From positions 3,832,001 to 3,896,000 of the forward strand of contig NZ_JBBOSU010000001.1 in assembly GCF_038005225.1 (NCBI RefSeq): DNA of 64,000 nt, given 5' to 3'. Shown here piece after piece: positions 20,266 through 28,306 of this stretch. Every line of letters starts with the position of its first letter. The first letter of the stretch is position 1. The translations under genes were made by a program, and so were the position numbers. A model generated the notes under the pieces. That model did not search any database. It was not told the origin of the DNA and saw only the letters and a list, made by a program, of their open reading frames with translations. The DNA comes from Solibacillus sp. FSL K6-1523 (GTDB lineage: Bacteria; Bacillota; Bacilli; Bacillales_A; Planococcaceae).

Positions 20266-20353
20266 AATTTTATCCGTCCCCCCGAAATCCTAGGTCGCGG
20301 CGGATAGAAAGTGAAAAGTGATGGATAGAAATCAAAATGTGTTGGATAAAATT
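20266..20353. repeat. Small repeat element: 21-bp tandem units inside an inverted repeat
   Basis: Two 21-bp units starting GGATAGAAA (20302-20322, 20323-20343) are followed by a third partial GGATAAAATT (20344-20353). The latter is an exact inverted copy of AATTTTATCC at 20266-20275, so the segment is bracketed by 10-bp inverted ends with a GC-rich patch inside. It lies between the helicase gene and the murQ terminator. Its role is unknown. Confidence 0.6.
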
Positions 20354-20360
20354 CTCCACA

Positions 20361-20392
20361 AAAAAAGATGTTAGCAATCTACAACTAACACC
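20361..20392 (-). terminator. Terminator of the MurNAc operon
   Basis: GGTGTTAG/CTAACATC stem on the minus strand (one G-U pair) followed by TTTTTT, just after murQ. Confidence 0.8.
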
Positions 20393-20400
20393 TCAGTCAA

Positions 20401-21303
20401 TTATAAATTTAGTTTAGCAATAGCTCGCTTCGTATTTCCGTTTACTTCACTAAGTATCGTTTGAACTGTTTCAAAATCTGCATTTGTTTTCAGCATGACA
20501 ATCGCTGGTTTTACTGCTAGATTCGTCGTGTTTAAAACTTGTTCTGCCTGTTCATATGAGCAATTTGTGGCCATCATAACGATTCTTTTTGCGCGCTCCA
20601 CTAGCTTATTATTGCTGGCGTTAACATCGACCATTAAATTTTCATACACTTTTCCTAGTTTCACCATAGTGGCTGTACTAATCATATTTAAAATCATTTT
20701 ATGAGAAGTCGCTGCTTTTAAACGTGTTGAGCCCGTCAAAATTTCCGGACCGACATCCACTTCAATTGCTTGATCTGTATACTGGCTAATTTTTGAATCT
20801 TTATTGCTCGTTAAACTAACCGTAAATGCCCCGTTCAATCGCGCATATTTTACAGCACCTATTGTATAAGGTGTTGTACCACTCGCCGTAATCCCAATGA
20901 CGGTATCCCATTTCGTAATCGCTTTCTCAGCTATATCTCGCTGTCCTGCCTCGGCATCATCTTCTGCATTTTCAACTGCTTGGAAAAATGCTGAATTTCC
21001 ACCTGCCATAATCGTTTGGACTAAATTAGGATCTGTCATAAATGTCGGCGGGCATTCGGACGCATCCATCATCGCTAAACGCCCACTGGAACCAGCACCT
21101 ACATAAAAAATTCGCCCACCATTTAAAATATTATCAACAATCTTCTCGATGATTTTCTCTAAAGTTGGTAGTACTTTGGCGACACCTTGAACGACATGCT
21201 CATCTTGGCGGTTCATAATCGTTAAAATTTCTTCAACCGTTAATTCATCTAAATTCATCGTTTCAGAATTGCGTTTTTCAGTTGTCAATTGTTGGTTGTT
21301 CAT
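20401..21303 (-). CDS. murQ: N-acetylmuramic acid 6-phosphate etherase MurQ
   Basis: A 300-residue SIS-domain lyase that splits MurNAc-6-phosphate into GlcNAc-6-phosphate and D-lactate. It has the family blocks RNSETMNLDELT, GGRIFYVGAGSSGRLAMMDASECPPTF (residues about 62-88, sugar-phosphate loop), AEDDAEAGQRDI, GITASGTTPYTIGA and ATSHKMILNMISTATM. It is the last gene of the operon, one base after the kinase gene, and is the diagnostic gene that identifies the locus as MurNAc catabolism. Confidence 0.97.
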   Translation of the reverse strand: MNNQQLTTEKRNSETMNLDELTVEEILTIMNRQDEHVVQGVAKVLPTLEKIIEKIVDNILNGGRIFYVGAGSSGRLAMMDASECPPTFMTDPNLVQTIMAGGNSAFFQAVENAEDDAEAGQRDIAEKAITKWDTVIGITASGTTPYTIGAVKYARLNGAFTVSLTSNKDSKISQYTDQAIEVDVGPEILTGSTRLKAATSHKMILNMISTATMVKLGKVYENLMVDVNASNNKLVERAKRIVMMATNCSYEQAEQVLNTTNLAVKPAIVMLKTNADFETVQTILSEVNGNTKRAIAKLNL

Positions 21304-21304
21304 G

Positions 21305-22285
21305 TCACGCCTCCTTTACATTTCCCCATGTGTTTTTAATATTTTCCTTCATCGCTTCATCCATTAAAATTTGATTAGCATGCAGAGCTAAAATATAGGC
21401 GCCTACCTCACCTGAAACTTCTGGCCTCAACAATTCCAACGTAGGAAATTGTAGTTTTAAATGTTTACAAAATGATTCAAAAAAAGGACCACTACTGAAT
21501 AATCCCCCATGTAAAACGAGTGGCTTTTCCATATCCATTTGAGGTTGAGCTAAGCGAATTAAACGGATTAATTCCTGCTGAGTTAAGTGAACCATCTCAC
21601 TTGCAAGTTCATCCCCTTGTTCAAATGCCAACAGCACATCGCTACAAATGGATGCAATCATTGGGACTGACGCCTTTTGACTATAAATTTTCGAGATGAT
21701 GTCTGGCGGATGTTGAACTTGAAAGTGCGCTAATATTTCCCGCTGGAACAGTCGCATTGGAAGCTTTGCATCATGGGATTGTAAAATAGAGCGCACCGCT
21801 AATTTCCCAAGATGAAAACCGCTTCCTTCATCACCTAATAAATAGCCCCAGCCGCCCACTCGAAAATTGTGTCCACCATTCCAGCCATAAACGATAGAAC
21901 CTGTGCCTGCAATTAATAATGTACCTGAATCCCCCCATGTTCCCGCTGCTAATGCGGCATGTGCATCACTCTGAATCATTATTTTGTCAAACAACGTACT
22001 TCCCTCAAAGGATTGATGAATTTTATTCTTTTCATCTAAGCGATCTGCACCAGCTAAACAAATAAAAACTTTATGAACATCATGCAACGGAATTTTCGCC
22101 TGTGCTAAAACCGTTTCGATCATAGACTGAAGCATGTCATGCAACTGCGTAAGTGGAATCGCACTTATATTGCCAGAGGAGCTTACTTTATAACCAATGA
22201 TATTGCCCTCTGTATCGCCAATCACACAGCGTGTTTTCGTTCCTCCCCCATCAATACCGATATAGTACTGTTTTGCTATGTCCAT
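21305..22285 (-). CDS. murK: N-acetylmuramate/N-acetylglucosamine kinase, MurK-like (BadF/BcrA family)
   Basis: A 326-residue sugar kinase of the ASKHA fold. It has an N-terminal phosphate loop GIDGGGTKTRCVIGD, a second ATP loop AGTGSIVYGW and the GGWGYLLGDEGSGFHLG block shared by GlcNAc kinases of this family. In Clostridium acetobutylicum a related enzyme, MurK, phosphorylates both MurNAc and GlcNAc at O-6 and is encoded beside murQ. The same adjacency here suggests the same job. ATG 22285 has AGGA 9 bases upstream. The specificity is inferred from context. Confidence 0.85.
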   Translation of the reverse strand: MDIAKQYYIGIDGGGTKTRCVIGDTEGNIIGYKVSSSGNISAIPLTQLHDMLQSMIETVLAQAKIPLHDVHKVFICLAGADRLDEKNKIHQSFEGSTLFDKIMIQSDAHAALAAGTWGDSGTLLIAGTGSIVYGWNGGHNFRVGGWGYLLGDEGSGFHLGKLAVRSILQSHDAKLPMRLFQREILAHFQVQHPPDIISKIYSQKASVPMIASICSDVLLAFEQGDELASEMVHLTQQELIRLIRLAQPQMDMEKPLVLHGGLFSSGPFFESFCKHLKLQFPTLELLRPEVSGEVGAYILALHANQILMDEAMKENIKNTWGNVKEA

Positions 22286-22289
22286 CACC

Positions 22290-23333
22290 TTATTTCCTAC
22301 TGTTTTCTACTGCTAGCGCGATTAAATTATGAGTAATTCGTCGAAACCTTTGAATATTACATTGTCGCCCATAGTGCACCCGATTCGTTAGTAACACGAT
22401 GGCGATTTCCTGTTCATCTGAAATCCACATTGACGTTCCAGTAAAACCAGTATGTCCAAAACCATCTTGCAAATATTGCCCTGAAAAAGTCGGATTACTA
22501 TACACTTGCCATCCTAAGCCGCGCTGTTCATCTAGTTCCCTCGTATACGTTTGTTTACTCATTCGTTTCGTTTCTTCTGTAAGTATAGAAGGTTCCCCTT
22601 TCATAAAAGCTTGTGCGTAACGTGCTAAATCTTCCGCCGTTGAAAACAGCCCCGCATGCCCACTTACACCACCAAAATAGTTGGCATTCTCATCATGAAC
22701 ATCTCCCCACTGGTAATCTTGCAAATGATTGCGATATTCAGTAGCTGCTATTTGTATTTGTAAATCGGATGAAGGGTTAAATAATGTGTGTTCCATTTGT
22801 AGTGGTTGAAAAATGTTTTTCCTCGTAAAACTAGATAGTGACTCTCCACTAATCTTTTCTACGAGCATGCCTAGTAAAATATAGTTCACATCGCTATAAA
22901 TCACTTCTGAGCCAATTGCTTTACGATTTTGTATTTGTTCAATTACTTCTAATGGACTCTTCTGCACATTTGCTTCGATATAAAACCTTACTTCTGGTTG
23001 AAAGCCGCTCGTATGCGTCAGTAAATGTTTAATCGTCACCTCTTCATGTTGCCCTTGTAACTCTAGAAAATAGTGTGCAATCGAATCGTCTAAATCAAGT
23101 AATCCTTGTTCTAAAAGTAATAAAATCGCTGGTGTTGTTGCGACAACTTTCGTTAAAGAAGCAACATCAAATAACGTATTTTCCTTCATTAAAATATCCT
23201 TTTTAACATGCGCCTTGCCAAAAGACTTTTTAAATAAAATATCCTTCCTATTAGCAATACAAAGCACCGCACCTGGTAATACATTTTGTTCTATGGACTG
23301 TTCTATAAATTTTTGGACTGCTTGGAATTCCAT
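22290..23333 (-). CDS. Beta-lactamase family serine hydrolase in the MurNAc operon
   Basis: A 347-residue class C beta-lactamase/penicillin-binding-like hydrolase. SxxK is SLTK at residues 59-62, the second motif is YSD in VIYSDVNYILLG (usual YxN), and the third is HTG in GHTGFTG. There is no signal peptide or membrane segment, so it should act in the cytoplasm, for example on imported muropeptides or lactyl-peptide bonds. This is inference. It starts at ATG 23333 behind TAGGAGG, 10 bases after the permease gene and 4 before the kinase gene. Confidence 0.87.
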   Translation of the reverse strand: MEFQAVQKFIEQSIEQNVLPGAVLCIANRKDILFKKSFGKAHVKKDILMKENTLFDVASLTKVVATTPAILLLLEQGLLDLDDSIAHYFLELQGQHEEVTIKHLLTHTSGFQPEVRFYIEANVQKSPLEVIEQIQNRKAIGSEVIYSDVNYILLGMLVEKISGESLSSFTRKNIFQPLQMEHTLFNPSSDLQIQIAATEYRNHLQDYQWGDVHDENANYFGGVSGHAGLFSTAEDLARYAQAFMKGEPSILTEETKRMSKQTYTRELDEQRGLGWQVYSNPTFSGQYLQDGFGHTGFTGTSMWISDEQEIAIVLLTNRVHYGRQCNIQRFRRITHNLIALAVENSRK

Positions 23334-23343
23334 ATGAATCCTC

Positions 23344-24171
23344 CTATTTAATCGCACCTTCTGTCATACCCTTTACAATAGAGCGTTGGAAAATTGTGTA
23401 GAAAATAATGACTGGAATCACTGCGATACATAATCCTGCGAATAATACGCCCCACGCACTTTCGTATTGCGCTTTCGTTTTTAATAAGTTCATCGCAACC
23501 CCTAATGTCGTATTACTTTCTGTTTGTAGTAATATAAGTGCCATAAAAAACTCATTCCAATAAGAGATCGCATTTAAAATTGTGACCGTCATAATACCTG
23601 ATTTGATTAAAGGTGTAATGATTTTAAACAAAATACCATATTGACTCATCCCATCCACAGTTGCCGCCTCTTCAAGCTCCTTTGGTATATTGCCAATAAA
23701 GCCGATTAATATGAAAATGGTAAAAGGCACATGTGAAATGGCGTATATAAGAGATAACGCCCATAAATTATCTAGTAAATTCAACTTCATTAATAAGAAA
23801 AATAGCGGGATCCACCCTAAAACAGCTGGTATCATCATCGAAGCTAAATAAACATTGATGAGCACCTCGCCCATTTTCGAGCGGATTCGTTCTAATGCGT
23901 ACGCCGTTGGGATTGATAGTGCTAACGTTAAAATGGAACCTAAAGCCGTAACGAAAAAGCTATTTAAAAAGGCACGACCAATATTGAAGTCATTCCATGC
24001 ACGTGCAAAGTTTGAAAAGTTAAACGTTTGTGGGAGCGCCCATGGAGAAGTGAAAATTTCAGCGTTCGTTTTAAAAGCACCCATAAACATCCAAACGAGC
24101 GGGAAAATTACGATTATAGCCCATAGTATAAGCGGAATTCGCACCATAATTTGTGAAAAAGCTTTCATCAT
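23344..24171 (-). CDS. Sugar ABC transporter permease, MalG type
   Basis: A 275-residue CUT1-family permease with six membrane segments and the EAA loop EEAATVDGMSQYGILFKIITPL near residue 165. The C-terminus FQRSIVKGMTEGAIK is typical of MalG-like subunits, where TxGAxK contacts the ATPase. A GGGG site precedes an ATG-ATG pair. It pairs with the upstream MalF-type permease and the lipoprotein. No ATPase gene is present in the operon. Confidence 0.93.
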   Translation of the reverse strand: MMKAFSQIMVRIPLILWAIIVIFPLVWMFMGAFKTNAEIFTSPWALPQTFNFSNFARAWNDFNIGRAFLNSFFVTALGSILTLALSIPTAYALERIRSKMGEVLINVYLASMMIPAVLGWIPLFFLLMKLNLLDNLWALSLIYAISHVPFTIFILIGFIGNIPKELEEAATVDGMSQYGILFKIITPLIKSGIMTVTILNAISYWNEFFMALILLQTESNTTLGVAMNLLKTKAQYESAWGVLFAGLCIAVIPVIIFYTIFQRSIVKGMTEGAIK

Positions 24172-24180
24172 AACCCCCCT

Positions 24181-25074
24181 TTAATATTCTACTTTTTCCT
24201 TTTTCAAAATAAATTGCGAAATTAAAACGGTAATGAGTGATACGACTAAAATTAATACGCCAATCGCCGCACCATAACCAAATTGAAAGTCTTCAAATGC
24301 ACGTTGGTATAAGTATGAGCCCATTACTTCTGACGCGCTTCCTGGACCACCGCCCGTCATTACTTGAACTAACACGAATGAGCCGTTTAATGATGTAATA
24401 ATAATGTATAAAATCGATGTTTTAATTTGCGGCCAAATTAATGGCACCGTAATTCGCCAAAATTGTTGCCATTCTGAAGCACCATCTATATCTGCTGCTT
24501 CATATAAACTTTTAGGTACATTCGAAATGCCCCCCATAAGCAATAACATAAATAAACCAATCCCCGCCCATATCGCAGGAATCGCAATACTCGGTAAAAC
24601 CCACGTCATATCCCCTAACCAAGGACGCGCCCATTCGGTTAAGCCGACTTTCATTAAAAAGCTGTTAACCAGTCCGATACTCGGGTCATAAATAAATTGC
24701 CAAAGGATCCCGATTACGACAACGGACATAATGTTTGGAAAGAAAAATACGATGCGATAAAACGGTGCTTCTTTAATACGAAGCTGTGTTAGCGCAACTG
24801 CAAAAAATAAGGAAAGCATCATAATGCCAATTACTTTTACAAATACGAAGAAGAAGTCATTAAATATCGCCTGTTTAATAATGGTATCATTCCAAAGCTT
24901 CACATAATTATCTAAGCCAATAAATGTTTTTACTGAGCTCGTGCCTGACCATTCAAAAAAGGAATAATATAAACCGCCGAGCATCGGATATACGGTAAAA
25001 ACAAGAAATAATAAAAACGTTGGAAGTAAACAAAAGGCTAAAAATAAATAGCGTTGTTTCGCTGATTGCGCCAT
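24181..25074 (-). CDS. Sugar ABC transporter permease, MalF type
   Basis: A 297-residue CUT1 permease starting with a KQRYLFLAFCLLPTFLLFLVF segment and carrying the EAA loop EAADIDGASEWQQFWRITVPL near residue 200. It ends in a QFILKKEKVEY tail. It is the first of two permease genes, 9 bases before the second. By operon context it imports N-acetylmuramic acid or small muropeptides; sequence alone only says carbohydrate. Confidence 0.93.
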   Translation of the reverse strand: MAQSAKQRYLFLAFCLLPTFLLFLVFTVYPMLGGLYYSFFEWSGTSSVKTFIGLDNYVKLWNDTIIKQAIFNDFFFVFVKVIGIMMLSLFFAVALTQLRIKEAPFYRIVFFFPNIMSVVVIGILWQFIYDPSIGLVNSFLMKVGLTEWARPWLGDMTWVLPSIAIPAIWAGIGLFMLLLMGGISNVPKSLYEAADIDGASEWQQFWRITVPLIWPQIKTSILYIIITSLNGSFVLVQVMTGGGPGSASEVMGSYLYQRAFEDFQFGYGAAIGVLILVVSLITVLISQFILKKEKVEY

Positions 25075-25110
25075 TTCTATTTCTTCCTCCCCTCAGTTGA
25101 ATGTTAATAG

Positions 25111-25160
25111 AAAGGAAGGGCTGTCTAGAAAACGTTCTTCCTAGTCAACCCCATTCCTTT
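25111..25160 (-). other. Intercistronic stem-loop after the binding protein gene
   Basis: AAAGGAAGGGCTG(T)CTAG pairs with CTAG(T)CAACCCCATTCCTTT across a 10-base middle. No T-run follows, so this is more likely an mRNA-stabilising or partial-attenuation structure than a full terminator. Such hairpins often keep binding protein levels above permease levels. Confidence 0.6.
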
Positions 25161-25166
25161 ACTTAT

Positions 25167-26558
25167 TTATTTTCGTAATTCTTGAGATTTTTTCGTCATA
25201 ATATCGATAAATTGCTCTGCCGTTTTCTTACCTAATAAAACCTCAATAAGTTGTAATTTTATTTCATTTGTAATTTCAACCGCAATTTTTTGTACCTCTG
25301 CGTCTGGTGTATGGTGCTTGTAAAGTTGTACAGCATCTGGATTATTAATCATGTCATTAATACCTGTTAAAAATTCAGGCACATTTGTATTTGCTGACAG
25401 ATCTACATTTTTCAAGTTCATAATAGCGCCAGTTGATGCTGCAAAGTCTTGTGCGTATTTTTCAGTGAAAATGAACTCTAGGAACGCTTTTGCTGCTTCT
25501 GGATTTTTTGCTTTTTCAGAAACCGCAATCGTACGAATATCTGGTACTAACGCTAAAGGCTCTCCTGGTTCATTCATCGGTGTTGGCGTGAAACCGAATT
25601 CAAGGTCACTTGGTGTGTCATTTTTCATTTCATTCGGTAACCAGAATCCTACTGGAATATATGCATTTTTATGCAGTAGGAAATTCATTTGTGATTGTGT
25701 ATGGTTATATGCCGCAAATCCAGGATCTACAACTTTCGCATCGGCCATTTTTTGTACTTTTTTCATAACTTCTAATGCTTCGGGTCTTTGCCATGCTTCT
25801 ACTACACCATTTCTTAAATCATTTAAAAATTGTTCCCCACCAGCTGCTGCAAAGGCAGGATTTAATACACCACGCTCAAAGTATTGTGGGTGTTGACCCG
25901 TCGTAATGAACGGTGCAATATTCGTTTCTACTTTAATTTGCTCCATTGAACTTAACCACGTGTCAAAGTCTGTTGGTGCTGCCCAATTATTTTCTTTAAA
26001 CCAGTTTGAGTCATACCAAATACCCCATGTATCAAATACAAGTGGTAACGAGTAAATTTTCCCACCATCAATTTCTTCAGCTGGTGAAATGAAGCTGTCT
26101 AGTAACGGTGTACCATCTTCCATCTTTAAATCTTTTACAAAATCACTAATATCCATTAATTGACCTTCTGCAATCATTTGCGTTTCATTTGCACCGGCTC
26201 CATCGATATACACAACATCTGGTGGATTATTTGAAATCCAACGCGTATTCATTTCTGTATTAATATTTGGACCCGCATGTTCAACAATTTCTAAATTTGG
26301 ATTCTCATTTTTGAAATCGCCAATTACTTGTTTCCACCATTCATCTCCGTAACCACCTACGAAGTATTGAATTTCTAATTTACCTGATAGTCCATCCTCT
26401 TTTGCCGGTTCTTCCGGTGTTCCATCCGCTTCTGTACCTTCAACGTTTGTTGCTACATCGTCTTTCGTATCATCGCCCGAACATGCTGCTAACAACATCA
26501 ACAATCCTACTAATGCGAATAATAGCCAAAATTGCTTCATCCCTTTTTTGTGAACCAT
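25167..26558 (-). CDS. Sugar-binding lipoprotein of an ABC transporter (family 1)
   Basis: A 463-residue extracellular solute-binding protein. The signal peptide KQFWLLFALVGLLMLLAAC ends in a lipobox (Cys about 26), followed by an acidic linker and a family 1 (MalE/UgpB-like) domain with WWKQVIGDFKNENPNLEI and DVVYIDGAGANETQMIAEGQLMDI. The translated start is ATG 26558 behind AAGGGGTG. It is the second gene of the MurR-MurQ operon and the likely high-affinity collector of MurNAc, GlcNAc-MurNAc or muropeptide. The ligand is inferred only from neighbours. Confidence 0.92.
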   Translation of the reverse strand: MVHKKGMKQFWLLFALVGLLMLLAACSGDDTKDDVATNVEGTEADGTPEEPAKEDGLSGKLEIQYFVGGYGDEWWKQVIGDFKNENPNLEIVEHAGPNINTEMNTRWISNNPPDVVYIDGAGANETQMIAEGQLMDISDFVKDLKMEDGTPLLDSFISPAEEIDGGKIYSLPLVFDTWGIWYDSNWFKENNWAAPTDFDTWLSSMEQIKVETNIAPFITTGQHPQYFERGVLNPAFAAAGGEQFLNDLRNGVVEAWQRPEALEVMKKVQKMADAKVVDPGFAAYNHTQSQMNFLLHKNAYIPVGFWLPNEMKNDTPSDLEFGFTPTPMNEPGEPLALVPDIRTIAVSEKAKNPEAAKAFLEFIFTEKYAQDFAASTGAIMNLKNVDLSANTNVPEFLTGINDMINNPDAVQLYKHHTPDAEVQKIAVEITNEIKLQLIEVLLGKKTAEQFIDIMTKKSQELRK

Positions 26559-26617
26559 TAGTAAACACCCCTTATTGATATTTATGTAAACTATTAAATC
26601 ATAGTTTGCACCATACA

Positions 26618-27466
26618 TTAACGAGAATAGGTCGAGACTGTTTTTCTCGTGCGATCTAGCACTTCTATCGATTGCTCAAAGTTTAAAGTAGCTACGCCAG
26701 TAAATAAAATATCAATCAATGTTAATTGTGCAATTCTTGATGCAGTTGCTGAACTGCGAATCATTGCTTCGTTTGAAACTGTAAATAATGAACTATCCGC
26801 ATAAGTTTGTAATGTATTTCTTTGATTTTGCGTCATCGTAATAATGATAGCGCCATTTTTTTTTGCTTCACATACCGTATTAATAATTTCCTTCGTCTCT
26901 CCTGAATAGGAGATGGCAAAAATAATATCCTCTTTTTTTACATGTGTTGCTGCAATCAATTGCCCATGACTATTTGTAATGGCTTCACACCATTTATCAA
27001 TTCTCTTAAACTTGTGTTCAAAATCAAGTGCCACTACTGCCGATGCACCTACACCAATCACTATAATTTTTCTAGCATTATCAAGCTGTTGAATCACTTT
27101 ATTAAGTTCACGTTTATCATTTGCAATTAATGTTTGTTTTATAGATTGTATGTTATGAACACTAATTGTTTGAATCATTTGGGTAATTGTTGAATTTTTT
27201 TCTAGCTCTGAATAAGCAACGCTATCTTTAGATTGACCTAGAGAAGCCGCAATGCTTAACTTTAGATCCTTAAATCCTGTGAAATGTAGTGCGCGACACA
27301 TACGAATGATTGTTGCTTCACTCGTTTTTGTTTCTAAAGAGAGTTGCGCAATTGGCATATGTATAATTGCTGCCGTATTTTTTACAATAAATTCTGCTAC
27401 AATTTTTTCAGCTGGCTTTAATAGCCCTATTCTAGAGTAAATTCTTTCTATCCCATTTTCGATCAT
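26618..27466 (-). CDS. MurR/RpiR family transcriptional regulator
   Basis: A 282-residue regulator with an N-terminal RpiR helix-turn-helix (LKPAEKIVAEFIVKNTAAI, then QLSLETKTSEATIIRMCRAL) and a C-terminal SIS domain (KIIVIGVGASAVVALDFEHKF; DIIFAISYSGETKEI) that senses a sugar phosphate. In E. coli and B. subtilis the relative MurR responds to MurNAc-6-phosphate. As first gene of this operon it probably controls itself and the six genes downstream. I did not find an obvious palindrome in the 200 bases upstream. Confidence 0.92.
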   Translation of the reverse strand: MIENGIERIYSRIGLLKPAEKIVAEFIVKNTAAIIHMPIAQLSLETKTSEATIIRMCRALHFTGFKDLKLSIAASLGQSKDSVAYSELEKNSTITQMIQTISVHNIQSIKQTLIANDKRELNKVIQQLDNARKIIVIGVGASAVVALDFEHKFKRIDKWCEAITNSHGQLIAATHVKKEDIIFAISYSGETKEIINTVCEAKKNGAIIITMTQNQRNTLQTYADSSLFTVSNEAMIRSSATASRIAQLTLIDILFTGVATLNFEQSIEVLDRTRKTVSTYSR

Positions 27467-27683
27467 TTAAATACACCTACTTCATTTATAATTGTAATAA
27501 AGTTTCTCGAAAATTCTGATAATAGGGAGTTTTATTACATATTATTATGACAAGTAACTTTTTGTCAATAACTTACTTATTACTTTTTCGAATTTTATAA
27601 CAATTGAAATTCACTTCATCTACTTTTTCCTATTATTTCTGCTATACTTCAAATTAGATTTTCTAACAATGGTGGTGGCAATT

Positions 27684-28256
27684 ATGCAATATGCATTATT
27701 AGGTGATTTACATTCAAATTACAAACGTACAAAATCAGTGCTCGAACATATAAAGGAAGTCGCTCCCCAAGCTCAAATTATTGGATTAGGTGATTTATTT
27801 GAATGCACTATCGGCAAAAAGAAAGCGCAAGTAATTCGTAATGCACAAGTAAAGGATGCGGCGATTATCGAAAAAAGGTTCGTCAATTTATTAACGTTCC
27901 CTTCAATTATTGGAAATCAGGAAGAACGCATCGCCCTCGTGACGGGAGACGAACGCTTTTTACAGTATGAAGAAGTGTATAAAATAGAACATGCTACATT
28001 AATGCATGGGCATCAATTCGAATGGGATGAAGACTTCAATCCAACATTTCCTGCGATTCAAACACCGTTATTATTTTTTGGACATAGTCATCGTTCAGCA
28101 ATATATATAAATGGCGAACGACAAACTGTTCCTTATCATACTCCATTTGCACTTGATGAAAAATGTTATCAAATTAATGTCGGTGCCGTTGTCGAAAATA
28201 AGGAATGGTGTCTTTATGATAGTGAGAAAATGACTGTTACTTTTATGCAAGCATGA
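27684..28256 (+). CDS. Metallophosphoesterase family protein
   Basis: A 190-residue calcineurin-like phosphoesterase of the YfcE/PrpE size class. Motifs: LGDLHSNY (I), GLGDLFEC (II), GNQEE (III, with Q in the place of the usual H), LMHGHQFEW (IV) and FFGHSHRS (V). The GNQE variant replaces the catalytic histidine of the GNHD/E motif, as in some nucleotidase or diadenosine-polyphosphatase relatives, so activity may be changed. ATG 27684 follows GGTGGTGG. It stands alone on the plus strand, divergent from the MurNAc operon. Confidence 0.82.
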   Translation: MQYALLGDLHSNYKRTKSVLEHIKEVAPQAQIIGLGDLFECTIGKKKAQVIRNAQVKDAAIIEKRFVNLLTFPSIIGNQEERIALVTGDERFLQYEEVYKIEHATLMHGHQFEWDEDFNPTFPAIQTPLLFFGHSHRSAIYINGERQTVPYHTPFALDEKCYQINVGAVVENKEWCLYDSEKMTVTFMQA

Positions 28257-28260
28257 AAAA

Positions 28261-28299
28261 GCGAGCAATACGTAGCCACTTTGACTGCGTATTGCTCGC
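28261..28299 (-). terminator. Terminator of the globin-coupled chemoreceptor gene
   Basis: A perfect 12-bp stem GCGAGCAATACG with its complement, then TTTTT on the minus strand. It also sits 5 bases after the phosphoesterase stop and may end both transcripts. Confidence 0.9.
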
Positions 28300-28306
28300 T
28301 AAAAAA

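Noticed and set aside
25351-25896. Long open frame (181 codons) antisense to the sugar-binding lipoprotein gene
   Set aside because: No ribosome site and fully opposite a well-supported gene; it is a codon-bias shadow.
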